NCBI GenBank assembly: GCA_020631235.1
Contig: JAHDHQ010000009.1
Location: 96,124-160,123 of the forward strand
DNA length: 64,000 bases
Origin: Saprospiraceae bacterium
Lineage (GTDB): Bacteria; Bacteroidota; Bacteroidia; Chitinophagales; Saprospiraceae
Direction: 5' to 3'
Part shown: piece by piece, positions 34,901 through 43,183 of the stretch
How the letters are laid out: each line of letters begins with the position of its first letter
Position numbering within the stretch: position 1 is the first letter of the stretch
The notes under the pieces: model-generated
The model's input: only the letters and a program-made list of their open reading frames with translations
What the model was told of the DNA's origin: nothing
The model's database searches: none
Position numbers and translations under genes: made by a program

Positions 34901-36433
34901 ACCTGAACAATCAAAAGAAAACTGAATTTCTGTTCCATTTTTAACTGGTAAAAGCCCATAAGGGTCAACTACTAAATCTCCTTCACAGGTATGTGGATCC
35001 ATAGCAATAGCAATAGCATTTCCAGCCTCTAAAACTTGATCCACAGGACAAGCAATTAATGGCGCTTCAAAATCAACCGACTTAATTACTTGATCGTATG
35101 ATCTAATCTCAGCAGCACACCAATCATAAATCGTCCAAGTTCGTATCAATTTAAATGTACCACCGCAAGATTCTATGTTTTCGTCTGTGTAGTTTACATT
35201 AAACATGCAGAAATTGTCTTCAGGTGTAGGATAAATATCCTCTCCATCTATTTGTGGAGCACCCGTTACACTTGGGGCTAATTCAGCATCTTCAAGATTA
35301 CCGTTTTGATTTGTATCATAATCTCCTAAAAAATCTTCACAAGGCCCAGTGATGTGATCTGGAAAAGTAATATCATCTAAAGTTCTTTTTAGATAATAAA
35401 TAGAAAATACACATGTATCTGCATTCCCAGAATCATCACTTACGGTGTAAGTAATATCTCTTTTCGCAGTAAATATCTCGGTTTCTTCACGGCAGTCTAA
35501 CATACCAAAGCCATCATCCAGTATGCTTACATTTACATTATCACAATTTTCTGGATAATCATAAGTATAGAATGATACTGCATTGATATCTATACATGCT
35601 CTGGTAATTTCACAATCACCACCTGTAGGTGTAATTACAAGATTCCAGTCTCCCATCACATCCTCATCCGCTTGCATGCCATCAAAATCCGTAGTTACAA
35701 ATACACCACTACTCATAGTGGCAGTACCTGTTGATCCATCAGGAGCCGTAATTGCTATCGAATATCCTGAAATATCACATGATCCATCTGCACGAGTAAG
35801 ACTGATAGAAAGACTTTCTATTAAGTCCCAAGGATTTAATCCCGCTCCAAAGGCTACTGTGAAATCAAAGTCCATAACACCAGCACCTGTATCTTCATCG
35901 CCACAATACTCTTCGTCACTAGAAGATGATTGCAACATTGCTTGTGTCATACCCAAGTTACAACTAGCTCGTATAGAGTCTAAACATTCTAATTGTGGAG
36001 GAATTTTGTCCTCAACAATAATAGAACCCCAACAAGAGTTTGCATTAGGATCTGGAGATAAGAAAACGCTTATTTTGTAAGTGCTGTCTACATCGGCTGC
36101 TCCAATACTAGGGTGTGAAATAAAGAAATCATCTGAATAATCATCAGGTGTTCCATTGTCATTATATTGAGACATAGCGACCATTACATCGTCATGTCCA
36201 GTAATAACAACTTTGTAATCACAATCATCATTCGGTGATTCTAACATTAAATCAGGTCCAATGACTGCAGAACAAGCCGCATCCAGGGAAATCTGAACTC
36301 CATTATTACAGGTGGGAGATTCAGTGCCATCGCATTGAGCTTGGATATTCAATGCAGCAAAAATAAATGCAAATACAACTCCAAATTTTAGGAAATTTAT
36401 TTGCTTTGTTTGTGTGTAAGTAACCATTTTCAT
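31934..36433 (-). CDS. Large secreted protein with dockerin-like repeats and T9SS type A sorting domain
   Basis: This 1499-residue exported protein has a signal ending NIQAQC. It is Cys- and Asp-rich, with many HYR/Ig-like segments. One stretch (about 180-285: LTRADGSCDISGYSIAITAPDGSTGTATMSS ... DVMGDWNLVITPTGGDC) resembles a proprotein-convertase P-domain. After about residue 1100 come a CNA-B/carboxypeptidase-regulatory-like domain and a dockerin-like pair (GVSTLDIVLIQQHILG and DVNNNEKITASDLVEIRQLILG, about 1157-1215). A beta domain similar to cohesin (about 1288-1394) follows, then the T9SS type A domain (RPNPFSSMTRISFNLPEDDEVRLVVMDVNGR to IRIK). The ATG is at 36433. Function is unknown; it is a surface or released protein. 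Confidence 0.88.
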   Translation of the reverse strand: MKMVTYTQTKQINFLKFGVVFAFIFAALNIQAQCDGTESPTCNNGVQISLDAACSAVIGPDLMLESPNDDCDYKVVITGHDDVMVAMSQYNDNGTPDDYSDDFFISHPSIGAADVDSTYKISVFLSPDPNANSCWGSIIVEDKIPPQLECLDSIRASCNLGMTQAMLQSSSSDEEYCGDEDTGAGVMDFDFTVAFGAGLNPWDLIESLSISLTRADGSCDISGYSIAITAPDGSTGTATMSSGVFVTTDFDGMQADEDVMGDWNLVITPTGGDCEITRACIDINAVSFYTYDYPENCDNVNVSILDDGFGMLDCREETEIFTAKRDITYTVSDDSGNADTCVFSIYYLKRTLDDITFPDHITGPCEDFLGDYDTNQNGNLEDAELAPSVTGAPQIDGEDIYPTPEDNFCMFNVNYTDENIESCGGTFKLIRTWTIYDWCAAEIRSYDQVIKSVDFEAPLIACPVDQVLEAGNAIAIAMDPHTCEGDLVVDPYGLLPVKNGTEIQFSFDCSGIEITVLYKEANDFGFPEPSEPFINDGVIANSDGTFTIPNLVGPRVWIRYHIQDECGNVLTSDFGPEGEYDFGCAFEVDLIDSNPPTAVCDEFIVVTLGENGWGRVNATSVDDGSHDCDSLDYKIKRVSGPVCNVDEYEAPGHSDLEFDDFTQFCCADLGADPGIMVEMQVTDPAGLTASCMTFVVVQDKHDPELVSCPSDRPISCLSINNLTASLTGEPVVTDNCGFNGPFFDETRNLDECNVGTIDLDWYVLDLSGARFDVCDQTLTVEKDVDLAGLIDYPADIVNPPLTSCIGTDTDPNSVTGEYPTYNGQNINQAGQCANITYTHSDQLFYSDEDACVKILRTWTVIDWCLYDSNNPSSGLYNHVQTIKVNFDKGPAITVCSPDQEEYCASSSNNCRAQVQASISAIDGCTGEDLTDESLYSYQITAIPSGEDFGGINGSSSINRNLPIGSYRIDWEVADNCGNVQSCSREIDVIDCSTPSPYCIGKLTITLMPTTNEVQLWASDFVLKGDEYVYDDCDDDVAFSFTANPLDISETFNCDHLGVNNINIFFTDDHGNQDFCSVELTIQANDDGCETEDGGGEFSKPMVAGSVKTEGSEELAEVSVMLESMSDHNEDYLMTEDNGYFAFEELTSNEDYILQPSKNDDHINGVSTLDIVLIQQHILGLNDLDSPYKLIAADVNNNEKITASDLVEIRQLILGVTEAFPQNQSWRFVDAAQNFVDVSTPWPFTEQIIIDDIINDVMNQDFVAVKVGDVNNTAILNSVSEEADTRNRDAFILKTVQEGNTISLIVDEQSTINGAQFTLEFNESVNINEVTSSSIQLNQGNYSLHNAGNGLMSFSWNANGAVEFEKDEEFIKIILDDDKSMDNVSISSALTEAEAYSATLEVMDITLNNNELVAGLEVFQNRPNPFSSMTRISFNLPEDDEVRLVVMDVNGRIIQSVQNWYKNGLNEVVVNLNQTNFEGVLYYELSTSKYSVTKKMIRIK

Positions 36434-36516
36434 AAGAAAAAGCGGTTTTAATCGGTTATGTACCTTTGTAAAAATTAAATTGTAAAATTCGTTTTTGCTC
36501 GAAGAGAGAATATTTA

Positions 36517-36537
36517 AGTAGCGTAGGGTTTGCTACT
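36517..36537 (-). terminator. Weak hairpin after the response regulator gene
   Basis: AGTAGC and GCTACT form a 6-bp stem with a 9-nt loop, 8 nt after the response regulator stop. Stem and U-run are both weak; it may attenuate rather than stop transcription into the dockerin-like gene. Confidence 0.3.
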
Positions 36538-36544
36538 GTTATCT

Positions 36545-37210
36545 TTAAACTAATTGGTTTTCGAAAGTGAATTTTATTAGATTAACTGTATTGCGGACAC
36601 CTAATTTTCGCATGATATTTTTTCGGTGTACACCTACGGTTTGATCACTAATAAAGAGTTCACTTGCAATCTCCTTGTTATTCTTTGCTTGGGTAATCAA
36701 CTTCAAGATCTCTTGTTCTCTTTTAGTCAATCTTCTTCTAATCATAAAACGATCTTCAAACTTTGAAGTCCTTTCACTATTAGCATCATAATTATTGGGA
36801 GGAGTGATGTGAAGACCAGATCCTAAGTATGTCTTTTCGTCCATAACATCAAAAATGGCCTGCTTTAAATCTTCGATAGAATGAGATTTAAGTAAATAGG
36901 CATCTGCACCACTTTTCATAGCCTCTTTAACATACTTATGATTTGAGTATGAAGTAAGGACTATAGTTTTAGTAGCTGGACTGGATTTAAGAATTCTAGG
37001 TAAAATTTCGATGCCATCTTCTTTGAGAAGATTCAGGTCTAATATCAATAGAGTCGGTTTAAGACGCTCCATTGACTCAATTAGTGCATCAGATTCGCTT
37101 AATTCATCGACTACATCTAAAAATAATTCAGGGAAATTTCTGAATTGTAATTTTAGACCGTCGCGAAATAAAACTTGCTGGTCAGCAATAAGTGTATCAA
37201 TTCGTATCAT
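36545..37210 (-). CDS. NarL/LuxR-type response regulator
   Basis: This 221-residue two-domain regulator has a receiver domain (1-120) with phosphoacceptor Asp58 (LLILDLNL), Thr86 (VLTSY) and Lys108 (LLKS). The usual acidic pair near the N-terminus is reduced to Ala-Asp (LIAD, Asp10). The C-terminal LuxR helix-turn-helix spans about 158-215 (LTKREQEILKLI ... NNKEIASELFISDQTVGVHRKNIMRKLGV). No histidine kinase is encoded in the window, so it is an orphan here. It lies 111 nt upstream of, and on the same strand as, the dockerin-like T9SS protein, and may control that cluster. Confidence 0.92.
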   Translation of the reverse strand: MIRIDTLIADQQVLFRDGLKLQFRNFPELFLDVVDELSESDALIESMERLKPTLLILDLNLLKEDGIEILPRILKSSPATKTIVLTSYSNHKYVKEAMKSGADAYLLKSHSIEDLKQAIFDVMDEKTYLGSGLHITPPNNYDANSERTSKFEDRFMIRRRLTKREQEILKLITQAKNNKEIASELFISDQTVGVHRKNIMRKLGVRNTVNLIKFTFENQLV

Positions 37211-37432
37211 GCAATACAGTTATTAATAGTAAAATTCGTTGTGTAATTAGTTTCGTATCGTTATGCACAATAGGAAGCAAATGTGATGCCAAAATCACTA
37301 CACCTAACTTACCTTATCTAACATAGTGATTAACACCATGCTTAATAAACTGTATTTCAATGAATTACGATATAAAAGAGCAATCGCGGGATTTGCTTTT
37401 TTATTTTAAGATTTTTACTTGTTGAAGCTTAA

Positions 37433-39361
37433 TTAATACTCTCTTATTAACTGGATTGTATTATGCTGATCTTCCAATATGACTTGTATAAAATAAAGCC
37501 CTCTTGGTAGATCTGAACCAAAATTGATCGGTATAAAATTATCTCCAGAGATTACTGAATAGCTAAAATTATCTAAAACCTGACCGGTTGCATCCATAAA
37601 ATGTATACTGGCTTCTCCTTCTTGGTTAGAGTATAATTTCAAGGTTGTTGCATCTGAAACAACTGGGTTCGGATAGACAATTCCTTCCAAATGAATCGGA
37701 GTGATAAATGGTCCTGAAGGTATTTCTTCATGAGGCATTGCCTTGAAAACATTTTTTTGCATCAATGAAATACCTGTATTTCTCATGATCACATCCTGGA
37801 AATGAGTATTTAATATTTGTTCCTTTTCTAAACTTGAAAGGTTAACGTCATTTTCGAAATAGAAACGATCGCCGTCTCTTAAATTTTTAAATTGCTTAAC
37901 CAGAATATCCATCAGCAACTCACCAATCATTGCATCAGGCATTTTATTTTCTGCTAATAAACCAACCCACGCTTCTACGCGATCAATATCTCCATAAATT
38001 GATTCCAACTGCTCTGCTTCTTCAGCATCACCTGTCAATGATAAAAAGTTATCAATACGAGGTAAACCCATGTCAGTCCTAATATTGTTGTAGGCTGGTA
38101 AGCCTCTATCTCTACCTCTAAATATGTTCAGAGAGGCTAAATCAAATCCAGTACTCCCTTGAGGTGCAAATAGAAAATTTCTTAAACCTGAAACAACCTT
38201 ACAATCCATTTCTTGCTGAACATGAGTTGCCATTCCTTTAAAGTAAACATCGACTCCATTGACGGTTGTCAATAATTCTTGTGGATTAAAAAAGGCAAAC
38301 TGGATAGGTATATGGCCATCTGTGTAGATTGATCCATCATTATTTACTCTCACTATAGTATTTCCTATCAGGGTATGTCCCATTCTGAAAGCTGCAGCAG
38401 AAAATATGTTAAAAATCCCTGCATTAATATCTTCATTATATCCTTGATATGCTGGCATTTCTTGCCCTAATCTTATACCAATGGAAGGCAACCACTCGTA
38501 GTACGTGATTTTTTGTATTAGCGCTATTACTGTTCTTCTGGCATGCTGATAAATCTGCTCATCATTCCATGTTGGGTGCGCTAATGCTAATGCTTCACAT
38601 ATTCTATTGTGCTCTCTTACAAATAGTGTATGAATAGAAAGCAATATCAAATTTTCGTTCGCTCTAACGTCACCTGCTACAAATAATTTATTGGAAAAAC
38701 CCTCTGGAGATTCCATGTGCGGAGCATTAGAATCTACATTAGAGTTATAATTTGTATGATCTACGGTGTTCCATGGTAATAAATCACCATCCGAAGTTTT
38801 AAGTTTTCCTCCCTCAAAAGTTCTTAACCAATCTGCTCTTTCCTTATCAGATCCGTAAACATTAGATCCATCAATGTAAGCACTTATGTTATTTGAAAAT
38901 TGTCTAGGATTTCCCGCTTCGGTACCTGTACCATCGATAAATTGATCTCTTGTTGTGGGGATAGGTCCATTAAATATCGGATCATCTGATGGGACACCCA
39001 ATGCAATGGGTTCGTCACCTGAACTTACTAGTGAAATATCATGATCTAAAAATTGACCAAAAGCCCAAACATAATCGCTTAAACTGTCTTTGGCGAAAAA
39101 ATCTTCGCTATTTGATTGATTGAAAATTGTATTGCTAACTACTCTTGCTTGGGGCAAGGTTGGATCCATTTCGCCCATGCCATCTGTATATCCAACAGAT
39201 GCTATTTCTCTTAGTAGAGGTGTGTTTGCACTACCCCATTCTTTATTATTAGAGATGTTGTTTCCATAGCCATCGTAAGATCTAGTTTCTTGCCCAAAGA
39301 GGGGTAAAGCAAAAAACAAGCAAATGACTGGAAAAACAACTCTGATCACTTTCCGCTGCAT
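37433..39361 (-). CDS. Secreted animal-type heme peroxidase with T9SS type A sorting domain
   Basis: This 642-residue protein has a signal peptide (VVFPVICLFFALPLFGQ). The peroxidase/cyclooxygenase superfamily domain spans about 25-540, with distal His107 in FGQFLDHDISL and proximal His329 in FRMGHTLIGN, plus the family motifs SNNISAYIDGSNVYGSD, LFVREHNRICEAL and LNIFRGRDRGLPAYN. The last 80 residues are a type A T9SS domain (IVYPNPVVSDATTLKLYSNQEGEASIHFMDATGQ to IREY). It would use H2O2 outside the cell, perhaps to oxidise halides or phenolics, but the substrate cannot be read from sequence. It is divergent from the 39658 gene across about 250-300 nt. Confidence 0.93.
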   Translation of the reverse strand: MQRKVIRVVFPVICLFFALPLFGQETRSYDGYGNNISNNKEWGSANTPLLREIASVGYTDGMGEMDPTLPQARVVSNTIFNQSNSEDFFAKDSLSDYVWAFGQFLDHDISLVSSGDEPIALGVPSDDPIFNGPIPTTRDQFIDGTGTEAGNPRQFSNNISAYIDGSNVYGSDKERADWLRTFEGGKLKTSDGDLLPWNTVDHTNYNSNVDSNAPHMESPEGFSNKLFVAGDVRANENLILLSIHTLFVREHNRICEALALAHPTWNDEQIYQHARRTVIALIQKITYYEWLPSIGIRLGQEMPAYQGYNEDINAGIFNIFSAAAFRMGHTLIGNTIVRVNNDGSIYTDGHIPIQFAFFNPQELLTTVNGVDVYFKGMATHVQQEMDCKVVSGLRNFLFAPQGSTGFDLASLNIFRGRDRGLPAYNNIRTDMGLPRIDNFLSLTGDAEEAEQLESIYGDIDRVEAWVGLLAENKMPDAMIGELLMDILVKQFKNLRDGDRFYFENDVNLSSLEKEQILNTHFQDVIMRNTGISLMQKNVFKAMPHEEIPSGPFITPIHLEGIVYPNPVVSDATTLKLYSNQEGEASIHFMDATGQVLDNFSYSVISGDNFIPINFGSDLPRGLYFIQVILEDQHNTIQLIREY

Positions 39362-39657
39362 TTCAAAATAATTTGTTCGCTCAGATTATAATTAAGTATC
39401 AAGTTTTCCAACTGTAAATATAGCCAATTTGTTGATAGTTTCCATGCTTCAGCTATTTCAAAACATCACTTACAATTTAATTGAATATTTACGTTTAATG
39501 AAAGAACTTAATTTATCACGTGAATTATGACAAAATTTGTGCCATAAAAATACATATTACGATAATTTATAAATTATATTCGGCTGTTAAATAAGTTTAT
39601 ATACTTAAATATTTAAAGTTTATTAGATATATAATCCAAATATTATTACTAAACTTA
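39362..39657. other. AT-rich divergent intergenic region
   Basis: No ORF or RNA gene is visible. The last part (39595-39657) is open in the frame of the downstream gene and seems to encode a signal peptide without an ATG. An 8-nt palindrome, TCACGTGA, is at 39516-39523. No clear TAnnTTTG element was found. Confidence 0.5.
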
Positions 39658-42600
39658 ATGTTTTATCTTCCGCTTAAAGGCCAAGATAATTTGCATCAAT
39701 TTTTTTTTGAAAAAAATTTTTCTGATACTATTATTTATGCCCCAGGGCTTATTGTTCCTAGTTCTGTTGTTTTATGTTCTCAATACGACACAATCGGCAT
39801 AAATGCGGCTTGCTTGGAAGTTAAAAAACAGACCGTTTTAATAAATCAAATAGAGCAATGCCTTGAACAAAACAAGAACATAGTCTTACGGTTCAGAACG
39901 CTGCCCACTCAGCTTTCTGACAGCTTAAATACCATTAAACCAAATGGACTTGCCACAAAAGACAAACAAGTATATATTGCTTATGACATCCCTAAAAACC
40001 AGCAAAATAATCGATTTATACAATCAAATAATCTAAACTATGCAGGCAGTTTTTCAAGAGGTTTTTCTTTAGGAAATAGTCAAGATTTAGTACTCAATTC
40101 TAATTTAAATTTGCAACTGCAAGGGGATCTAGGTGATGGATTGATGATTAGGGGCACAATAACGGATGATCAATTACCTATACAAGCAGAAGGAAACACT
40201 CAAGTTTTACAAGAGTTCGAACAAGTCTATATCGAATTAGAAAAAAATCAAACCAAGCTAGTCGCCGGTGATTTTACTCAGCAACTTTCTGAACCCTATT
40301 TCTTAAAATACAGCAAAAAATCAAAAGGAGTCCGTCTTTCTACGTCTAACGACATTGGCAAACAAAAAAACAAACTAGATAGTTATGCATCCATGGCCAT
40401 ATCTCGAGGTAAATTTAACAGACAAAACCTTGAAACCAGTGAAGGAAACCAGGGGCCTTATCGTCTAGAAGGTAGTGCTGGGGCAGGCTTTTTTGTAATT
40501 CTATCTGGGACAGAAAAAGTGTTTAGAGATGGCATATTGCTGACCCGAGGTTTTGAAAATGATTATATCATTGATTATAATAATGCCTCTATCCAGTTTA
40601 CGATAAACTGCCTGATAACCAATAATACAAGAATCATTGTCGAATACGAATTTGCTGACCAACAATATTTAAGAACAGTCGGCACAGTGGGTACTTCGTT
40701 TACCTCAAAACACTGGGCTAATAGCGTGGACTATTACGTGGAGCAAGACAGTAAAAATGCAACTGGTGTCCAAAATCTAGACTCGATAGATTTAGTGATA
40801 CTCAGCAATGGTGGTGATGATCCGAACCAACTCGAAAGAACATCTATTATCAACATCGAAGAGGAGGAAGAAGGCCAACTTTATTACGCGCTCAGAAATA
40901 ATATTTTAGTTTTCCCCCCAACAGAAGGAGAAGATGTTTATGAAGCTAGTTTTTCTTTTGTGGGTAAAAACCAGGGGGCTTACGCCATTGATTTAGATAT
41001 AAACGCAAATGGCAGAGTCTATACTTATGTTGGACCTGGCTTAGGAGATTTTGCGCCAGTCAAGCCGTTAGTTGCTCCAAAATCAAATCAGTACTTGACT
41101 TTCAGAAATCAATATACGAATGACACTTTAGTTAATATAAGCAGTGAGCTCATTCTAAATCACAATGATGCCAATCGATTTTCTTTAATTGATGATCAAA
41201 ATAATACAGGTTTATCATGGTATGGACAAATAGACAAACGATTTAATCTTACTAAAGCCACAAAAGACACAAGTCAAACCAAAAAACCTATAAAGCAATG
41301 GCTAGACGCAAAAATTTATACTGAGATTAAACATCAATATTTCCAAACTTTAAATCCTTATCGAAGCCCAGAATTTGTTCGAGATTGGGCTGTAGACGAA
41401 AATTTAGCTGCAGGAAGCGAATGGCTTGGAGGAGCAATATTGAGTTATCAAAATGAAAAACTTACCCAGTTTAATTATCAGTTAGACCTGTTTAACAGAA
41501 CATCTATTTACCAAGGCGTAAAACACAGTTTTACAGGCCGAACCCGAGGAAAAACGACTGACTTAGAATGGAACGTGTCGCAAACACAAGCAGAAGATAT
41601 AAATAAAAATATCGGCTTTTTCAGACCCTCCTTTAATGTAAAACAGTTCTTAGGAAAAAGAGATTCTAGTTGGTCAATCCAACTATCAAACCTGACTGAA
41701 ACAAATGTTCAAAGAAACTTAGCTAGCGATTCGCTCGTGCTCAATAGCTTTCATTTTGAAGAGTACAAATCAGTGCTTTCTTTTCCAGAAACAGAATCTT
41801 TTGACATCAACTTTAATTATACGTTTAGAAATGATTTCAATGCATCAGATAATCAAATAGCCCACAGCTTATCTTCTCAAGATTATGGAATGGATGGATT
41901 TTGGTCAAGACAAAAAAAGATTAATTTTAAATGGAACGCCATATATAGAAACCTCGAAGTTATCAATCCAATATTGCGTCCTGAAACACCTAAAAAAACC
42001 TACATCGCAAAGTTGGAAAACAATCTAAACTTACTAAAAGGCGGCCTTAAGCTAAATACTTTTGCCCAATATAATAGTGGACAAACAGCCAAGTTTGAAG
42101 ATCAATATATCAAAGTGCAGAAAGGAGAAGGTGTCTATCGATGGGTAGATATAAATATGGACTCTATCCAACAAGTAAACGAATTCTTAGAAGCTGATTT
42201 TATAGATCAAGGAGAGTATATCAAAGTAGCCATATTTAATAACACGTTCTTGGATACCAAAGAAGAAGTTTTTAATCAGACACTGTTTATTAATCCCAAA
42301 AAAATAATCGCCGACACAGCTAAGTTTTTTGGCCATGCTTTCTTCGAAAAAATGTTTTGGACGTCTCGTTACAAAATGACTCAAAAATTTCAAGATAATA
42401 ATAATCAGTTTATATGGAAGTTTCAGCCAGTAACTCTGGATACGAGTTTGATCATTTACCAGTCAAGCACGGATCATTTTTTACATTTTAATCAAGGCAA
42501 TCCAGATTATGATGTAAAATTAGGCCAACGAAAACTACTTAACCGCAGAACGCAGGTTTTTGGCTTCGAACAAACTGATCGACTGGAGTATTACCAACAA

Positions 42601-43101
42601 TTACGAATATCTAAAAAATCCATAGATTTCTTTGTGAGCTCTTCTTTTGGAACAGACACTCGTTCCTTTCAAGCCAATCCAGAAAGAGATATGAAAATTG
42701 ACTTTTTACAAATAGAACCCAAAATCAGCTACATAAAGAGTACAAAATTTAGAGTCAATTTTAGCTACAAATATTTGAGTAAGACGAATCAATTAAGTCT
42801 AAACTATGCAGACTTTTTATCACAAGGTCTAAAAGCTGAGAGTGTGTGGAGAAGAAGCGCAACCAGCTCTTTTAGGGCGAGCTTGGAATACGCAAATGTC
42901 AGCTATGATGGGAGCACTGATCCATTCATCTCGATCGAATTATTAGAAGGTTTAAAAGCAGGAAATAATTATTTGTGGCAAATTCAAGCTTCAAATCGCT
43001 TGACTAAGGTTCTGGAGTTAAATATTAATTACAACGGACGAAAAACGGGTGAAAGTCGTATGATTCACCTCGGGAATGCGACGATTCGTGCTATTTTTTA
43101 G
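39658..43101 (+). CDS. Large outer-membrane beta-barrel-like protein, function unknown
   Basis: The product is 1147 residues from the first ATG. I do not recognise a named family. An N-terminal domain leads to a segment LNLQLQGDLGDGLMIRGTITDD (about 150-170), then QVLQEFEQVYIELEKNQTKLVAGDF. A long stretch of alternating strands rich in Tyr, Phe and Asn follows to the end, and the last residue is Phe (TIRAIF), the usual end of an outer-membrane barrel. From the ATG only nine residues (MFYLPLKGQ) precede the mature-like sequence. The frame continues upstream and encodes RYIIQILLLNLMFYLPLKGQ, a good signal peptide, but has no ATG, GTG or TTG. An ATT start at 39622 (1159 residues) is the best guess. 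Confidence 0.85.
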   Translation: MFYLPLKGQDNLHQFFFEKNFSDTIIYAPGLIVPSSVVLCSQYDTIGINAACLEVKKQTVLINQIEQCLEQNKNIVLRFRTLPTQLSDSLNTIKPNGLATKDKQVYIAYDIPKNQQNNRFIQSNNLNYAGSFSRGFSLGNSQDLVLNSNLNLQLQGDLGDGLMIRGTITDDQLPIQAEGNTQVLQEFEQVYIELEKNQTKLVAGDFTQQLSEPYFLKYSKKSKGVRLSTSNDIGKQKNKLDSYASMAISRGKFNRQNLETSEGNQGPYRLEGSAGAGFFVILSGTEKVFRDGILLTRGFENDYIIDYNNASIQFTINCLITNNTRIIVEYEFADQQYLRTVGTVGTSFTSKHWANSVDYYVEQDSKNATGVQNLDSIDLVILSNGGDDPNQLERTSIINIEEEEEGQLYYALRNNILVFPPTEGEDVYEASFSFVGKNQGAYAIDLDINANGRVYTYVGPGLGDFAPVKPLVAPKSNQYLTFRNQYTNDTLVNISSELILNHNDANRFSLIDDQNNTGLSWYGQIDKRFNLTKATKDTSQTKKPIKQWLDAKIYTEIKHQYFQTLNPYRSPEFVRDWAVDENLAAGSEWLGGAILSYQNEKLTQFNYQLDLFNRTSIYQGVKHSFTGRTRGKTTDLEWNVSQTQAEDINKNIGFFRPSFNVKQFLGKRDSSWSIQLSNLTETNVQRNLASDSLVLNSFHFEEYKSVLSFPETESFDINFNYTFRNDFNASDNQIAHSLSSQDYGMDGFWSRQKKINFKWNAIYRNLEVINPILRPETPKKTYIAKLENNLNLLKGGLKLNTFAQYNSGQTAKFEDQYIKVQKGEGVYRWVDINMDSIQQVNEFLEADFIDQGEYIKVAIFNNTFLDTKEEVFNQTLFINPKKIIADTAKFFGHAFFEKMFWTSRYKMTQKFQDNNNQFIWKFQPVTLDTSLIIYQSSTDHFLHFNQGNPDYDVKLGQRKLLNRRTQVFGFEQTDRLEYYQQLRISKKSIDFFVSSSFGTDTRSFQANPERDMKIDFLQIEPKISYIKSTKFRVNFSYKYLSKTNQLSLNYADFLSQGLKAESVWRRSATSSFRASLEYANVSYDGSTDPFISIELLEGLKAGNNYLWQIQASNRLTKVLELNINYNGRKTGESRMIHLGNATIRAIF

Positions 43102-43154
43102 ATAATATGTCTGTCTTGATATATAAATAGTCCTTTTTACTTTTTTTCAATTAC

Positions 43155-43162
43155 TATATTTG
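43155..43162 (+). promoter_or_regulatory. Candidate -7 element before the reprolysin-like protease
   Basis: TATATTTG matches TAnnTTTG, 21 nt upstream of the ATG at 43184. It supports that ATG over the in-frame TTG at 43160, which would lie inside the element. No TTG at the standard -33 distance was seen. Confidence 0.45.
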
Positions 43163-43183
43163 TGTCAAATCAAACTGATTATC

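Noticed and set aside
36461..36468. TACCTTTG promoter element on the plus strand
   Set aside because: It matches TAnnTTTG, but there is no gene downstream on that strand.
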